Notes under the pieces: generated by a model
What the model saw: only the letters and a program-made list of their open reading frames with translations
What the model was told of the DNA's origin: nothing
Databases searched by the model: none
In this document: in pieces, positions 21,576 to 33,234 of the stretch
Layout: each line of letters begins with the position of its first letter
Numbering within the stretch: position 1 is the stretch's first letter
Translations under genes and position numbers: made by a program
Origin: Aphrocallistes beatrix
Lineage: Eukaryota; Porifera; Hexactinellida; Sceptrulophora; Aphrocallistidae
DNA length: 64,000 nt
Direction: 5' to 3'
Assembly: GCA_963281255.1 (NCBI GenBank)
Contig: OY725496.1
Span: forward strand, 2,604,001-2,668,000

Positions 21576-22149
21576 AGTGAACTATACGAATACGTACTTG
21601 AATTTGAAGATGGAGAATAATCGTGTAGCTGCAAGAATTGCATCCATTTTTTACATATCAAGCGACGGCATTTTTTTGGGCATGCTCGCGATGGAAATAC
21701 GGTATTTGTGTACAGAGACATTTGTGGGGACAAGACTAGGCATTTGTGTACAGGATCTTAAAATACTTGTGTATAATTTCAATCCTAACTATCTTGAAAG
21801 TTAAGATATATTTACAAGTAAATGGCTGTAAGGGACAACTATTTCTAGATTATTTTAGATTAGTTTAGTTTCTTAGGTAGTTCATTTATTTAGTTATTCA
21901 CGTATACTTCTTGAAAGGATGGCATGCTTCTAACATTGATACAGGTTAAAATTAATAAGTTTATTATTAATAATTATGCCAAAACAGGTCGATACGATAT
22001 TTTAAACTATTAGGGCATTCAATAAATACTGATCCCTGACATTTACAAGAATATTGGTAAAGTTATCTGATAATATATTATGTCCATTCGATTCGTCTAA
22101 TGATTCTAAGTCGAATGGTATGTATGAGTCAGGCCAGGTGATAAATATT
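21576..22149. other. Core between two opposed arms
   Basis: This 570-base stretch lies between plus and minus arm copies. A 75-codon plus frame at 21577-21804 (RVAARIASIFYISSDGIFLG and a cysteine-containing tail) is not recognised. A direct duplication involving the GTGTACA-GA motif is present inside it. Confidence 0.3.
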
Positions 22150-23281
22150 CCAGGCTCTAATACCTGTATTTAGAAGAAACTGCCGGTCATAGAAAGCTGA
22201 TTTTGGCATGTGGGAGTCTTTTGGCTAAGGCTCCAGTAAGTTCTGAGCTCAGAGCTAAATGTCGACTCATCATGGAATTATGACGTCATTGTCACATTTT
22301 TAAAAGTTAAGCAACAGAGTTATTCGAGCATAACTCAGCCATTATAGGAGATAGAAGACTGAAATTTTAATAGAATATATATGTTGCAGTGTAAATGCGA
22401 AACTGGTGGATTCGCGAATACACTGAATAGTTAGTGGATTCGCGAATACACTGAATAGTTGGGTGGATTCGCGAAAACACCGGTGCAAATGCGAAACCTT
22501 TTTATCTTAAATCTTATGGTTGGTTAATTATATAACTCAAACGAAATACGTAGTATTTATACTATTACCTATTAGAAATACTCAGCTGTTTCATAACTAA
22601 AAATTTGACAGTAAGATGATGTAAACAACATGTTTTCAAAGCTACTATACAACTACATTTTTGGCGTGAGAAAGTAAAGTTTCTAAACTTAAAACATACC
22701 AAAAAGCAAATAATATAACATAGCATGAGGAGTGATGTATGTAATGTAAGAATAATTTATCATACTTGAAGATTACATGAAAACGATTTAGAATAAGGTT
22801 TTACATTCATTGATCTTGATTAAAAGTTTTGTTGTAATCTAGTTGTTCCTATGAGAAATATAAATCAACCATAAGATTTAAGATAAAAAGGTTTCGCATT
22901 TGCACCGGTGTATTCGCGAATCCACCAACTATTCAGTGTATTCGCGAATCCACTAACTATATTCAGTGTATTCGCGAATCCACCAGCTTCGCATTTACAC
23001 TGCAACATATATACTAACATACCTCACATATGATACAACTATCATCAAAAAATGATGACTCATCACTTTGTTATGACGTCATCATTATGCATCAAAAATT
23101 ATAAAAATTGACAAATTTGGTGATTTTTCGAGTGATATCGATTATCACAGTAGGACAGACATATTTATAGATGCTATCTCCTTTATAATGAACCAATGTG
23201 ACCCCAGGCGACCGAAGGGAGCCTCCGGCGGACACAAAGTGTCCGCCAGCCGCGCAGCGCAAGCAAGCGAAGCGCGCTTGT
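22150..23281 (-). mobile_element. Arm-family copy, inverted, split by a MITE
   Basis: It begins AGAAACTGCCGGTCATAGAA, runs in minus orientation to AAGCGAAGCGCGCTTGT, and is interrupted at 22382-23007. It lacks the (TA)n segment of its partner at 20993, so the pair looks like an asymmetrical long-terminal-repeat fold-back unit of about 2.3 kb. Confidence 0.8.
22382..23007. mobile_element. MITE with 165-base arms and subterminal tandem repeats
   Basis: Ends TGTTGCAGTGTAAATGCGAA and TTCGCATTTACACTGCAACA are perfect inverted repeats, flanked by TATA on both sides. Each end carries two to three copies of a GTGGATTCGCGAATACACTG unit spaced about 28 bases apart, and the inverted arms extend through AACCTTTTTATCTTAAATC. 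The middle has no coding frame. The TA target suggests the Tc1/mariner-pogo group. Confidence 0.75.
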
Positions 23282-23870
23282 ATATAATAATTATGCTAGA
23301 ATAAAAAAATAAAGGGAGGAATATTTAATTAATTATTAATTGACCAGGGATTATGCATCAATTGTGTAAACAAATTCAGTGACATTCATCAAGAGCGAAG
23401 ATAACTACTATGGATAAATAGCAAAAATGTCTAGATCACATCCTAGTTACTATGGATAAATAGCAAAAATGTCTAGATCACATCCTAGTTGGATACCAGT
23501 ATGAAGTTGCGCTATTACCAAACTAGTGAATACAAATTTTGACCTTCTGCCATTCAGCCAATTTTACGAGTTTAGTCTCGAAAATGGATTTCAGAGGTGT
23601 ACCAAAGCTCATCTTCATGTGTTTAAATAACTAATTGCTAGGATTCATAATTATTGAGCTATTTCACCAGATACGTGACATGGACTAAAAGTGTCACTGC
23701 TTACTCATCATGCGGGATATTAAAATTTCGCTTATCAAATATGAATGCACCAATGTTTTTCTACACAATGATGCAATTAGATTTCATCTACGACATACGC
23801 TTGCTGAGTTATTCATGTTTGAACGGGACATGTTAATCCGCCGCTGAATCGGCCGGAAAGATAACACTCG
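23282..23870. other. Unassigned stretch with a 42-base tandem duplication
   Basis: ACTATGGATAAATAGCAAAA and the following 20 or so bases occur at 23407 and again at 23449. No protein or element family is recognised in the remainder. Confidence 0.45.
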
Positions 23871-24350
23871 TATTGATTGAAGAAACCGCAAACCACAGAA
23901 AGCTGATTTTGGCCAGTGAGAGTCTTTTGGCTATGGCTCCACTAAGTTCTGACCTCAGACGAAAATTTAGGCTCATCATGGAATTATGACGCCATTGTCA
24001 CCCTTTATAATTAGAAATTTCAGTTTTTCCATTATAACTCAGCCATTATAGAGGATGCCAGTGAAATTTTAATATAATGTGTATATTAATGTTCTTCACA
24101 TGTGATACAACTAGTATCAAAAAATGATGACTCATCACTCTGTTATGACGTCATCATTATGTATCAATAATTGAAAAATTGACTTATTTTGTGATTTTTC
24201 GAGTGATATCGATTATAACAGCAAGACAGACGTATTTATTGATTTTATCGGCCTTATAATTAATTAATGTGTCCAGGAGCCCAAAGGGCGACTCCGACGG
24301 ACACTTTGTGTCTGTCAGCCGCGCAGCTCAAGCAAGCGAAGCGGGCTTGT
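23871..24350 (-). mobile_element. Arm-family copy, inverted
   Basis: It runs GATTGAAGAAACCGC to AAGCGAAGCGGGCTTGT with body blocks and sites as in other copies (TGACTCA and TGACGTCA near 24128 and 24148). The next copy follows immediately in the same orientation. Confidence 0.8.
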
Positions 24351-24843
24351 ATATATATATGTAACCAATTGAATGAAGGAACTGCTAGGCACAAAAGCTG
24401 ATTTTTGGTGTATGTGAGTCTTCTGGCTATGACTCCTCTAAGTTCAGACCTCAGACCGAAATGTCGAATCATCATGGAATTATGACGTCATAGTCTCCTT
24501 TTTTTAATTATAAATTTCAGTTTTTCGATATAACTCATCCATTTTTAGGTGATAGAAGGCTGAAATTTTAATAGAAAGTGTATATTAATATATCTCGAAT
24601 ATACAACTATTATCAAAAAAGATGACTCATCATTCTCTCATGAAGTTTCATTGAGCATCAAAAATTTAAAACTTGACAAATTTTGTGATATTTCGAGTAT
24701 TATCTATTATGTCAGTAAGACAGATGTATCTATTGATGTTATCTACCTTTAATTAATCAATCTGAGCCTAGGTGCACAAAGGGCGCCTCAGACGGATACT
24801 AAGTGTCTCCCAGCCGCGCAGCGGAAGCAAGCGATGCGCGTAG
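24351..24843 (-). mobile_element. Arm-family copy, inverted, head-to-tail with the previous
   Basis: A short TATATATATGTAACCAATT joins it to the copy before. It ends in AAGCAAGCGATGCGCG. It is more diverged than its neighbour (for example TGAAGTTTCA in place of one TGACGTCA). Confidence 0.75.
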
Positions 24844-25617
24844 GTATTTTTTAACATAGCTGCTCTAGAGAGGATAAAACGATTATAATTAAGAATGAAA
24901 ATGTCTACCTGCTGACGAAGTTCCTATACGATTTTTGATCAAACACTTCGCCACACATTGAGACACCTTTTGAAGTTCTGACATGCTGTAACTCTGAATC
25001 CATGAATGCAATCCCATCTTTTACAGATTCATAAAGTACATAAGACAATTTAACAACTTCTGCTGCTGCATATTTTTCTATGACGTACCATCTTGAATTC
25101 AAAATTAATTATTGATTTAACATTAACAGTGGCGTAGCCTGGGTGGGCCAGCCGGGGCCAGGCCCCCGGTTAGCGAAGCTGAAGCGCAGGTAAGCACAAC
25201 GGAATTTGTAAAATAAGAAACTGTTTGCATCTCCTCCTTGGGCTGAATCCGGCCTTGAAACTGTACTGCCATATATTGTTCAACCATAGTTTTCTAAAAT
25301 CGCAATACATACTCATATATATTCTCATTTTTATATATTTCAAATATGTGCAACCTCGATTATCAAGGCTCGTTGTTTCAAGTCCATATTTGGTTGTGAA
25401 CTGGGACCAGTGGCCATGTTTGGCCAATCCAAATTCGGATAATCAAGGGTGAGTAGTCTTCAATTCCTTTAGTAATTACAACTCGATTATCTAAATGGCC
25501 AATAGGATCACCTTACCAGTTTATGAAGTATAGAGCATCTATCCTAAGGGAATGAGAATGAGAAAATGGTGAGTACATCAGAGGTAGAAATTAATTTGAT
25601 TGACTCACAAATGCGAG
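24844..25617. other. Unassigned stretch
   Basis: A 65-codon minus frame at 24905-25102 contains YVIEKYAAAEVVKLSYVLY. A decayed relative of it (EKSVTAKVLKLTDAL) can be read on the minus strand near 33640-33710, which hints at an old repeated coding unit; I cannot name it. CAGTGGCGTAGCCTGGG at 25132 is a hAT-like end. Confidence 0.35.
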
Positions 25618-26944
25618 TTAAGGATACCGCCCTCGAAAAACATCACTTGACATAAAAAGAAATGGTGAAATTTTTCATTGTTAATTCCATTGTATTACTG
25701 AGTGGTCTACCATCTAATCGTACTTGTTGGACGGTATTTACTTTTATATTTATAAAATTGACCCCCTAAGTTTAGTCTTACAAAAATCGGAAAGTTTTTC
25801 GTGGTTTTGCGGCGCAATCATCAATTATTTTCTAACTTATCTAATATTTTTTCAATTATATGAACCTCAAAATGGTTTTGGCCCGTTTAAATATTATAAA
25901 ACAGATGCATTTAGAAAAAGAGGGATATAAAATCCAATCAAAATATCACTATGAGGGACTTTATTTCTAAAATGCTCGGGAAATGGCCGTTGTGATATTA
26001 GCTATTGTGTATAGAAAAGAATTATGAACATTTTTAAAAAAAATTTGTTCAGATCCGAAAATTAGTTCGTAAGTTATAATATATTATAGGTAAAGTTCGG
26101 ACGTCAAACCTCTCTATGGTCCCGAAAGTGCTCGATGCCAATGCTTAAAAACAATTGAAGATATATAATCTATTATAATTTTAAGGGTGGTGTTTCCTTC
26201 CAGAACTAACTTTAAAAGTTTTCATTATTTACTCCTGAATTTTTGTGTAGAAACTATTCTCGACGAGTTATCTGCAAGAATACACTTTTCGAGAGCCCAA
26301 GAAGTAAAACAAAAAGTTTTTTTCCCCGAAATGACCTAATTTATAGAGGACATTCAAGGAAACTTCAATGTCTTATGCCTCTTTTACTCAATTATTCTTG
26401 CACGAAATAGTTGAATAAAGAAAATAATAGAAATAGAATTTTCAATTTTAATTTTTTCTTTCAAATTTCGTTTATACAATATTTAGAGGCAGATTTTCGT
26501 AAGGAAAAATATTTTAACTTTTTTGCAAAGTAAAATATCAAAAATGTGTCTCTATCATTTTGTGCTACGTGACGAGATCTTTCTAAAGCCGTCGAGTTTT
26601 TAACTCTACGACCTTTGTAAAATTGATTTTTTTAAGTGCTAAAAACAGGCTACAAAGCAATTTTCTTCGGAAAGGGTTGATTTCCATTAGTTTTTACTGT
26701 ATTCTGATAATAAATAACATCAAAACATCCTAAATCAACAACTTATAGTAGTACTTAACTTCAAAATATGACATATCAAATATTTTCACATCATGACACC
26801 TTCAAAAGTGTGAAAAAGTTGACAGTTATCACTTGGGGCCCAAAAATGACCATGTCCGATAGTTTCCGCCGAAAGTCCATACCTATAACTTTATTTGACT
26901 ATGCCAGGTCGTTATTTTAATACTGAATTCGTAATCAGCACTAA

Positions 26945-27118
26945 ATTTCCAGCAATTTGGTATATATATTGACAATATTTGGAAATATTTTTGGTTGCCT
27001 TTTCCTAGCAATGGTCAGGAATGTTAAAAAAATTCCTGGCCGTTGCTGGGCACGTGGAAACAAAAATTTCCAAATATGGTCAATATATATATCAAATTGC
27101 TGGAAATCTAGTGCCGAG
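26945..27118. repeat. Long central hairpin
   Basis: CTAAATTTCCAGCAATTTG and its reverse complement CAAATTGCTGGAAATCTAG bound a near-palindrome of about 85-base arms, with TTCCTAGCAATGGTCAGG facing CCTGGCCGTTGCTGGGCA at the centre. The same hairpin occurs at about 47966-48146 and 52216-52396. Confidence 0.75.
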
Positions 27119-27135
27119 CATGAATTCAGCATTAA

Positions 27136-28140
27136 GGTTGGCCTTTCCTATGGGCATTTTGTTTTTTATCAAAAATTTGCCAAAAGTCCTTTTTAACCAT
27201 TTTAGGATAACTAAAGGGGTTCTAAACAACAATTTTGATTTTTAGAATTTCAATGCTAATCTTTCGCCACTTAGAGCCACTTGTACCACCTGGTCCTAAA
27301 AAAGAACACATTTTGTCTCATATCCATAACTTCTTTGAACCATGTCAGATCATCAAATTGCTGGAAATTTAGTGCTGAGCACGAATTTAGTATTAAAATG
27401 ATGATCTGACATGGTTCGAAGAAGTTATTGATCCCGAATTCCGGTGGACACTATCGAATGAGGTTATTTTTAGGTGGCCAGTCAGCAATGACAATTTTTT
27501 CCCACTTTTGATCGAGAAAAATTTGATATACCATATTTTGAAGTTAACTAGTGCTATAAGTTGTCGAATAAGGATATTTGCATGCTATTTAATATTCCAA
27601 AACAGGTAAAACTAATGGAAATTGAGGGACATATATAAATATTTTCTAAATCCTAATTTCTGAGACTTTTTTTCAGCAATTATAAAGTTAATAACTTTTT
27701 GTAAATTCAACATAGGGACGAAAACTTAACGGTTTCTGATAGATCTCGAAGAGTAGAACATAATGAATAGACAGAAATTTGATAATACAAATAAAAAGAG
27801 AATTAAGAAAAAAATAGTGTCTAATTACTAAAAATAAAATTTATCAGGTGTTTTGGTGTGAATTTTTAACAATTTTCAAAATTTCAAAAATCTGTCTATT
27901 CATTAGTTAGATCATCGATTTATGAATTAATTTGAAAAGTTTCTAATGGATTGTGAGCATATTGTTCCCGATTTCTTACTTGTAAAATGACCAAATTTTT
28001 TAAAAATTTTTTTCTTTTTAATTATTTCAATTATTAATGCAGTTTTGCAGATAACTCTGCGATTCAAATCTGCACTGAAAAAATTAAATGAATCGTTTGA
28101 AAAAGTCAAAAGTTAGCTTTTATAGGATCGGCCAAAGTTA
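27136..28140 (-). mobile_element. GGTTGGCC-end TTAA element (copy F) nested in D
   Basis: TTAA at 27132-27135 is followed by GGTTGGCCTTTCCTATGGGC. The other end is a decayed TATAGGATCGGCCAAAGTTA followed by TTAA at 28141-28144. It is inverted relative to 47227-48395. About 140 bases of D expected at the site are missing, so insertion was accompanied by deletion or recombination. Confidence 0.65.
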
Positions 28141-29550
28141 TTAAATCGGGATTATTGTTTAGAACCCCTATAAGGATCTAAACATGATAAAAAAGCAATT
28201 TGGGCACATTTTTAATTAAAAAACAAGTGTCCCATGGGAAACACCAACCTTAAATGAAAGGATATATATGATTATATATAGGTTCCTCAAACATCCCTCT
28301 GTCAAAAAGTAAATATTTCTTGACCTATCATCGATTTTATTGTTAAACAAATTCTATGGTGAACTTTGAATATATTAGAAAATGGCGAATTTTGTCATGA
28401 AATAAGTTCCCAAAGTAGCTATTAAACTCAAAAAACAATGCAATATTCACTAGCAAAGTGTACAGAAATTTCGAAGCACTCAACATGATTATTTTGGAAG
28501 TTCAGATCATTTACCTCCCAAATTCGTTCAAAGCCTCCCATTTATGGTCTAAAAACAGATTCCTCCCTATCTCGGGAAATATATACCCAAATTCTTAGCT
28601 CTCAATTCCTAATATAATTTTCATGACGGTATTTTTCTAATTCATTAATAATAAGTGTACTACATCGTATGGAATGCTAAGTTATAATTTTTATCACGTG
28701 ATGACGTTGCAATTTTTCGAAAATCCTAACTTTAAAACTAAAAGTCGTAGACTCTCGCTCTAACTTCCTAATATACTTTTTAGAAGTTCGAAATTCATTC
28801 TAAAACGATGGATTATACTTTGCAGTGCTAGGAGTATGAATTATATTTCCCAATTGGTCGAAAATATTAGGAGGCTAGGAGTCTCAAGAAAATTTGTGAA
28901 TTTTCATTATGCTTTCGTTATCTTCACCAAAATTTGTCGTAAATATATCTAATTCATCAGTATAAATGCGATCAAATGGCCATGAAAGCATTTATTTATC
29001 CTAAATAGCTCATTATACATCGTACTTGACATTTAAACTTTGGATACGAATATCTCGGGACTTTAAAATTTCAAAATTACCCGTCTTTAAAATGAAAAAG
29101 GTCAAATTTGGCTGGAGATAAAAGGCTGAAATTTACAATAGTTGTTCAATATCATTGCACGATAAGCGTAAGACCACTCGATTTTCGATATCTTAAAAAT
29201 TTGAGATATTATTGCTGATTTTTCAATGAAAAACGGACTGTTTTCGTGTTTTTTGACCACTTTTCGAAAAACCCCCATATAATTAAAATTTTTAGTTATT
29301 CTAACTTTCTTTTTGTTCTATACGATAGCAAATTTGATAAACTATATATCAATAAATTTTCGGAGGATTTGATCTAAACGTATGTTAGAAAAAATATACA
29401 GGGTGAAGGAGGCTCTAACATTAGGTTGTGCTAGCGAAAAACGAAAAACAACCGACTTTGAGACGCTGTAACTCAAAAACTAGAAATGCGAAACAAAAAC
29501 GGTTTGGCATGCCTCAATATTTTGTATTTGCACCACCTACCCACGCTTAA

Positions 29551-31484
29551 GGATACCGCCCTCGAAAAATCTTGCCTGGCGTAAATAAAAACGGCAAAAT
29601 GTTTTAATGCTAATTTCATTGTATTACTGATCGGTCTACCATCTGATAGCACTATTTGGACGGCAATTTTTTATATTTTTTGTGAAATAACCCCCTAAAG
29701 TTTAGCGTTAATAAAAATTGAAAAATTATTGGAGGATTTTAACTGATTTACCAATTAGTTTTTAACTTATTTGATATTTTTTTAATGATATGAACCTTAA
29801 CATTGTTTTAGCACCTTTGGAGATTATAAAACACAAAGATTTAAAAGAATGGGCAAATAAAATCCAAACAAAATAGCTCTATAAGGGAGTTCATTTATAT
29901 AATCCTCGGGAAATCGCAAGTTTGATCTCAGATATTTAGCGATCACTGGGTCAGAAATAAAATTCTGATCGTTTCAAAAAAAAATTTGTTCGGATCCGAC
30001 CATTTGTTCTTGAGATATCGCATATTATAGGTAAAGTTCGGCCATAATATGCCTCTAAGGTCCCGAAAGAGGCTGATGTCATATCTTAAAAACTATTGTA
30101 GATATATAATATATTATATCCTTAAATAAAAGGATATATGCGAAAATATATAGGTTCCTCGACCATTCCTTTGTCAAAAAATAAATAATTCTCGACTTAT
30201 CAATGATTTAATTGTAATACAAATTCTATGGAGAACTTTGAATCTATTAGAAAATGGCGAATCTAATCATTAAATATGTGTCCAAATTTAGCTATTATGC
30301 TAAATAGTGAATACAATTGCCGTTAATAATATGTACAGAAAAATTGGAGAACTTTTGAAAATTATTTTTAAAGTTCTGGCCTTAGACCACGCAGATTCGG
30401 TCAAAAACCCCCATTTAGGGTCCAAAAAGAGATATCTCTCTATCTTTGTAAATACAAGTCCAAATTCTTAGTTCTCACTTCCTAATATACTTTTTATGAG
30501 TGTACATATATGATTCTTTGATAAAAATTGCAGTACACCCCATGGAATGTTAAGTTTTAGATTTTTGTCATATGATGACGTAGCATTTTTGAAAATCCTA
30601 ACTCCGAAACTAGAAGTCGTAGACTTTCGCTCTAACTTCCTAATATACTTTTTGGCTGCTTTTTATTCATTCTAAACTGATAGATTATACTTCGCAGTGC
30701 AAGGACTTTGAAATATTATCTACAATTATCTCAAAATATTCGGAGTTAGGGGCCTCAAGGAAATTTGTGGATTTTCAGGGTACTTTTGCTATTTTTGGTA
30801 AATATTTGGCTTTAATATACCTAAATCAGCAGTATGGATGCGAATAAATGTCTGTGGATGCTTATGGGCATTATTAATAACTCATTTTACATTCTTCTTA
30901 ACACCTAAACTTAAAATCTCCATATCTCGGGACTTTAAAATTTCAAAATTGACCGTCTTTACAGAATTATTTCTCAAATTTGGTTTGAGATAGAAGTTTA
31001 AAAATTTCAAGAGTTGTTCCATATCATTAGGCGATGAACGTAGGACCACCATTTTTTGGATATATTCTAACTCGGTGATTTTATTCTTGATTTCCCCAAA
31101 AAAACAGACATTTTTCGCCGTTTTTTGTCCTTTTTTTTCGGACACCGATAAAATTTACAATATTTGTCATTTTAACTTTCTTCTGGTCCTATGAAGTTGC
31201 AAATATGATAGACTATCTATGATTCGATTTTGGAAGCGTTTGATTCCTTGGTATGTCCTAAACAATTCATTGAGTGCCTAAATTTCTACCATTAAGATGT
31301 GCTAAAATTTTAAAAACAGACTTTGAGACACTGTATCTCAAAATCTAGAAATGAGAATCAAAAACGGTTTGGAATGTGCCAGTATTTCTTGATGGAGATA
31401 CCTCCCCACGCTTAACATCTCTTATAGCTCTACTTTCATCGTATGCTGTAATGCAAATCATATGTTTTTTCGAGGGCGGTATCC
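29551..31484 (+). mobile_element. Complete GGATACC-end TTAA element (copy B) nested in C
   Basis: TTAA flanks lie at 29547-29550 and 31485-31488, and both ends match copy A exactly over about 20 bases. It is very similar to copy A throughout, so B is one of the youngest insertions. The target CCCACGCTTAA lies near the 3' end of copy C, as shown by the uninterrupted CCCACGCTTAACATCTTA at 42244-42261 in another copy. Confidence 0.85.
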
Positions 31485-31561
31485 TTAATATCTTATATAG
31501 CTCTCTTCTTAATATATGCTGTAAGCCAAACCTAAGGATTTTTCGCGGGCGGTATCCTTAA

Positions 31562-32778
31562 ATGGCGAAAAATGTTTTTTTTGGAAATTTTGTAAATACG
31601 GTCAATTTTGAAATTTTCAAGTCCCGAGATATAGATATTTTAAGTTTAGATGTTATGAACAATGTAAAATGAGTTATTAAAAATGAACAAAAGCATTCAC
31701 AGACATTTATTCGAATTTTATACTGCTGCTTTAGGTATATTCGAGCCAAATATTTACATAAAATAGCAATAGTACCTTGTAAATCTACAAATTTCTTTGA
31801 GGCCCCTAACCCCGAATATTTTGAGATAATTGTGAATAATAATTCATATAAGGCACTACGAAGTATAATCCATCAGTTTAGGATGAATAAAGAGCTTCCA
31901 AAAAGTATATTAGGAAATTAGAGCAAAAGTCTACGACTTTTAGTTTCCAAGTTAGGATTTTCGAAAAATGCTACGTCATCATATGACAAAAATCTAAAAG
32001 CATTCATTTCATAGGATGTAGCGCAATTATTATCAATGAATTATATATGTACTCTCATAAAAAGTATATTAGGAAGTGAGAACTAAGATTTGGGCTTATA
32101 TTTACAGAGATAGAGAGAGATATCTCTTTTTGGACCCTAAATGGGCTTTTTGACCGAATCTGGGAGGTCCAAGGTCAGAACTTTTAAAGTAATTATCAAA
32201 AGTTCTCCAATTTTTTCTGTGCACATTATTAACGACAATTGTGTTCATTATTTAGCATAATTGCCACATTTGGATACATATTTAATGATTAGATTCGCTA
32301 TTTTCTAATACAGTCGGCTCCGCTTAATATGGCCACATCGGTCAGAGGATATTTTGGCCCGATTAAGCGGAGGACCCTATTAACCGAGAATATTTTGTAT
32401 TAGCTTCTATGTGTGAGAGCTATTCCGGTCCTGCCAAAAGTGGCCCGATTAAGCGGCTGATCTGATTAAACAGTGGCCCTATTAAGCGGAGTCGACTGTA
32501 TATTCAAAGTTCCACACATAATTTGTATTACAATCAAATCAATGATTAGTCGAGAAATATTTATTTTTTGACATAGGAATGTTTGAGAAACCTATATATT
32601 TTCGCATATATCCTTTCATTTAAGAGTATAATAGATTACTACTAGTATAATAGATAGATTACAACTAGTACTATCAGATGGTAGCCCGCTCAGTAACACA
32701 ATGAAGTTAACAATAAAAAATTTTGAAATAAAAAATGTTTTTTTTTACCCCAGGCAAAGTTTTTCGAGGGCGGTATCC
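31562..32778 (-). mobile_element. Truncated GGATACC-end TTAA element (copy E), inverted
   Basis: It ends TTTTTCGAGGGCGGTATCC with TTAA at 32779-32782, and reads as the reverse complement of copy A. It lacks about 600 bases of the 3' end where it abuts copy C at 31561. It is interrupted by a pogo-like MITE at 32311-32498. Confidence 0.75.
32311..32498. mobile_element. Pogo-like MITE with clean TA duplication
   Basis: Ends CAGTCGGCTCCGCTTAATA and ATTAAGCGGAGTCGACTG are inverted repeats with one mismatch, flanked by TA on both sides. At 188 bases it is a classical Tigger/pogo-type MITE. The host sequence continues in frame with copy E on both sides. Confidence 0.85.
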
Positions 32779-32782
32779 TTAA

Positions 32783-33076
32783 ACTGTTTACACACCAGTA
32801 TATCGTTACACTCACATGATTTAATGCTAAGATTATTTAATCAAACTAGTGACATGAATGGGGCGGTGGCGGATCCAAGAGGACGAGATCCTCCCTGCCA
32901 TCCAAAGGACCATCGACACCCTCATCCTCCTCGCTGAGCTGATGGGGGGGAGGATTCTTCCGGGTAAGTTTTCTTAATTTGATTTTGTGATCAAAATAAA
33001 TTCTAATATGAGATATGTTACTATGTATATTTTATATTTGTAGATTTTGTATATTTATATCCCTCATTTATAAGTG
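32783..33076. other. Unassigned stretch
   Basis: It contains a short GC-rich tract at 32862-32955 (GGGCGGTGGCGGATCCAAG, then CATCGACACCCTCATCCTCC) with no recognised protein. It may be the end of an unidentified element. Confidence 0.3.
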
Positions 33077-33234
33077 CAGTGGAATTCCCTTATTTGCAAT
33101 ATTGCTTTATTAGCAACCAATTTTCATGTCCCAGGTGAAGATTTTGTGTCAATTCTGTTCTCTTAATAGCAACTTCGCGTATTTGCAACCATTTTATGAG
33201 CAAAACTCAAGTTGTTAATAAACAAATTCAACTG
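33077..33234. mobile_element. Short Tigger-like MITE
   Basis: Ends CAGTGGAATTCCCTTATTTG and AATAAACAAATTCAACTG are inverted repeats, and TA follows the right end. It is related to 14265-14407. Confidence 0.65.

Larger units (their letters stand above)
26185..28249. mobile_element. GGTTGGTG-end TTAA element (copy D) nested in C
   Basis: The left end is GGGTGGTGTTTCCTTCCAG and the right end GGGAAACACCAACC, with TTAA at 26181-26184 and 28250-28253. It is colinear with the intact 51435-52655 element in its left half, and holds element F in place of part of its right half. Confidence 0.8.
25622..31557 (+). mobile_element. Outer GGATACC-end TTAA element (copy C) with nested insertions
   Basis: TTAA at 25618-25621 precedes GGATACCGCCCTCG, and the far end is CGCGGGCGGTATCC with TTAA at 31558-31561. 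It is split at TTAA sites by element D (26185-28249) and element B (29551-31484). Removing these restores a copy of about 1.9 kb colinear with the one at 40428-42323. No coding frame survives. Confidence 0.8.

Noticed and set aside
26941..27245. Overlapping short frames near 27.0 kb
   Set aside because: They come from the long hairpin of the TTAA element, and similar frames recur at 47984 and 52235 for the same reason.
32862..32955. GC-rich tract as an exon
   Set aside because: The frame is short, proline/histidine-rich and not recognised, with no convincing splice sites.
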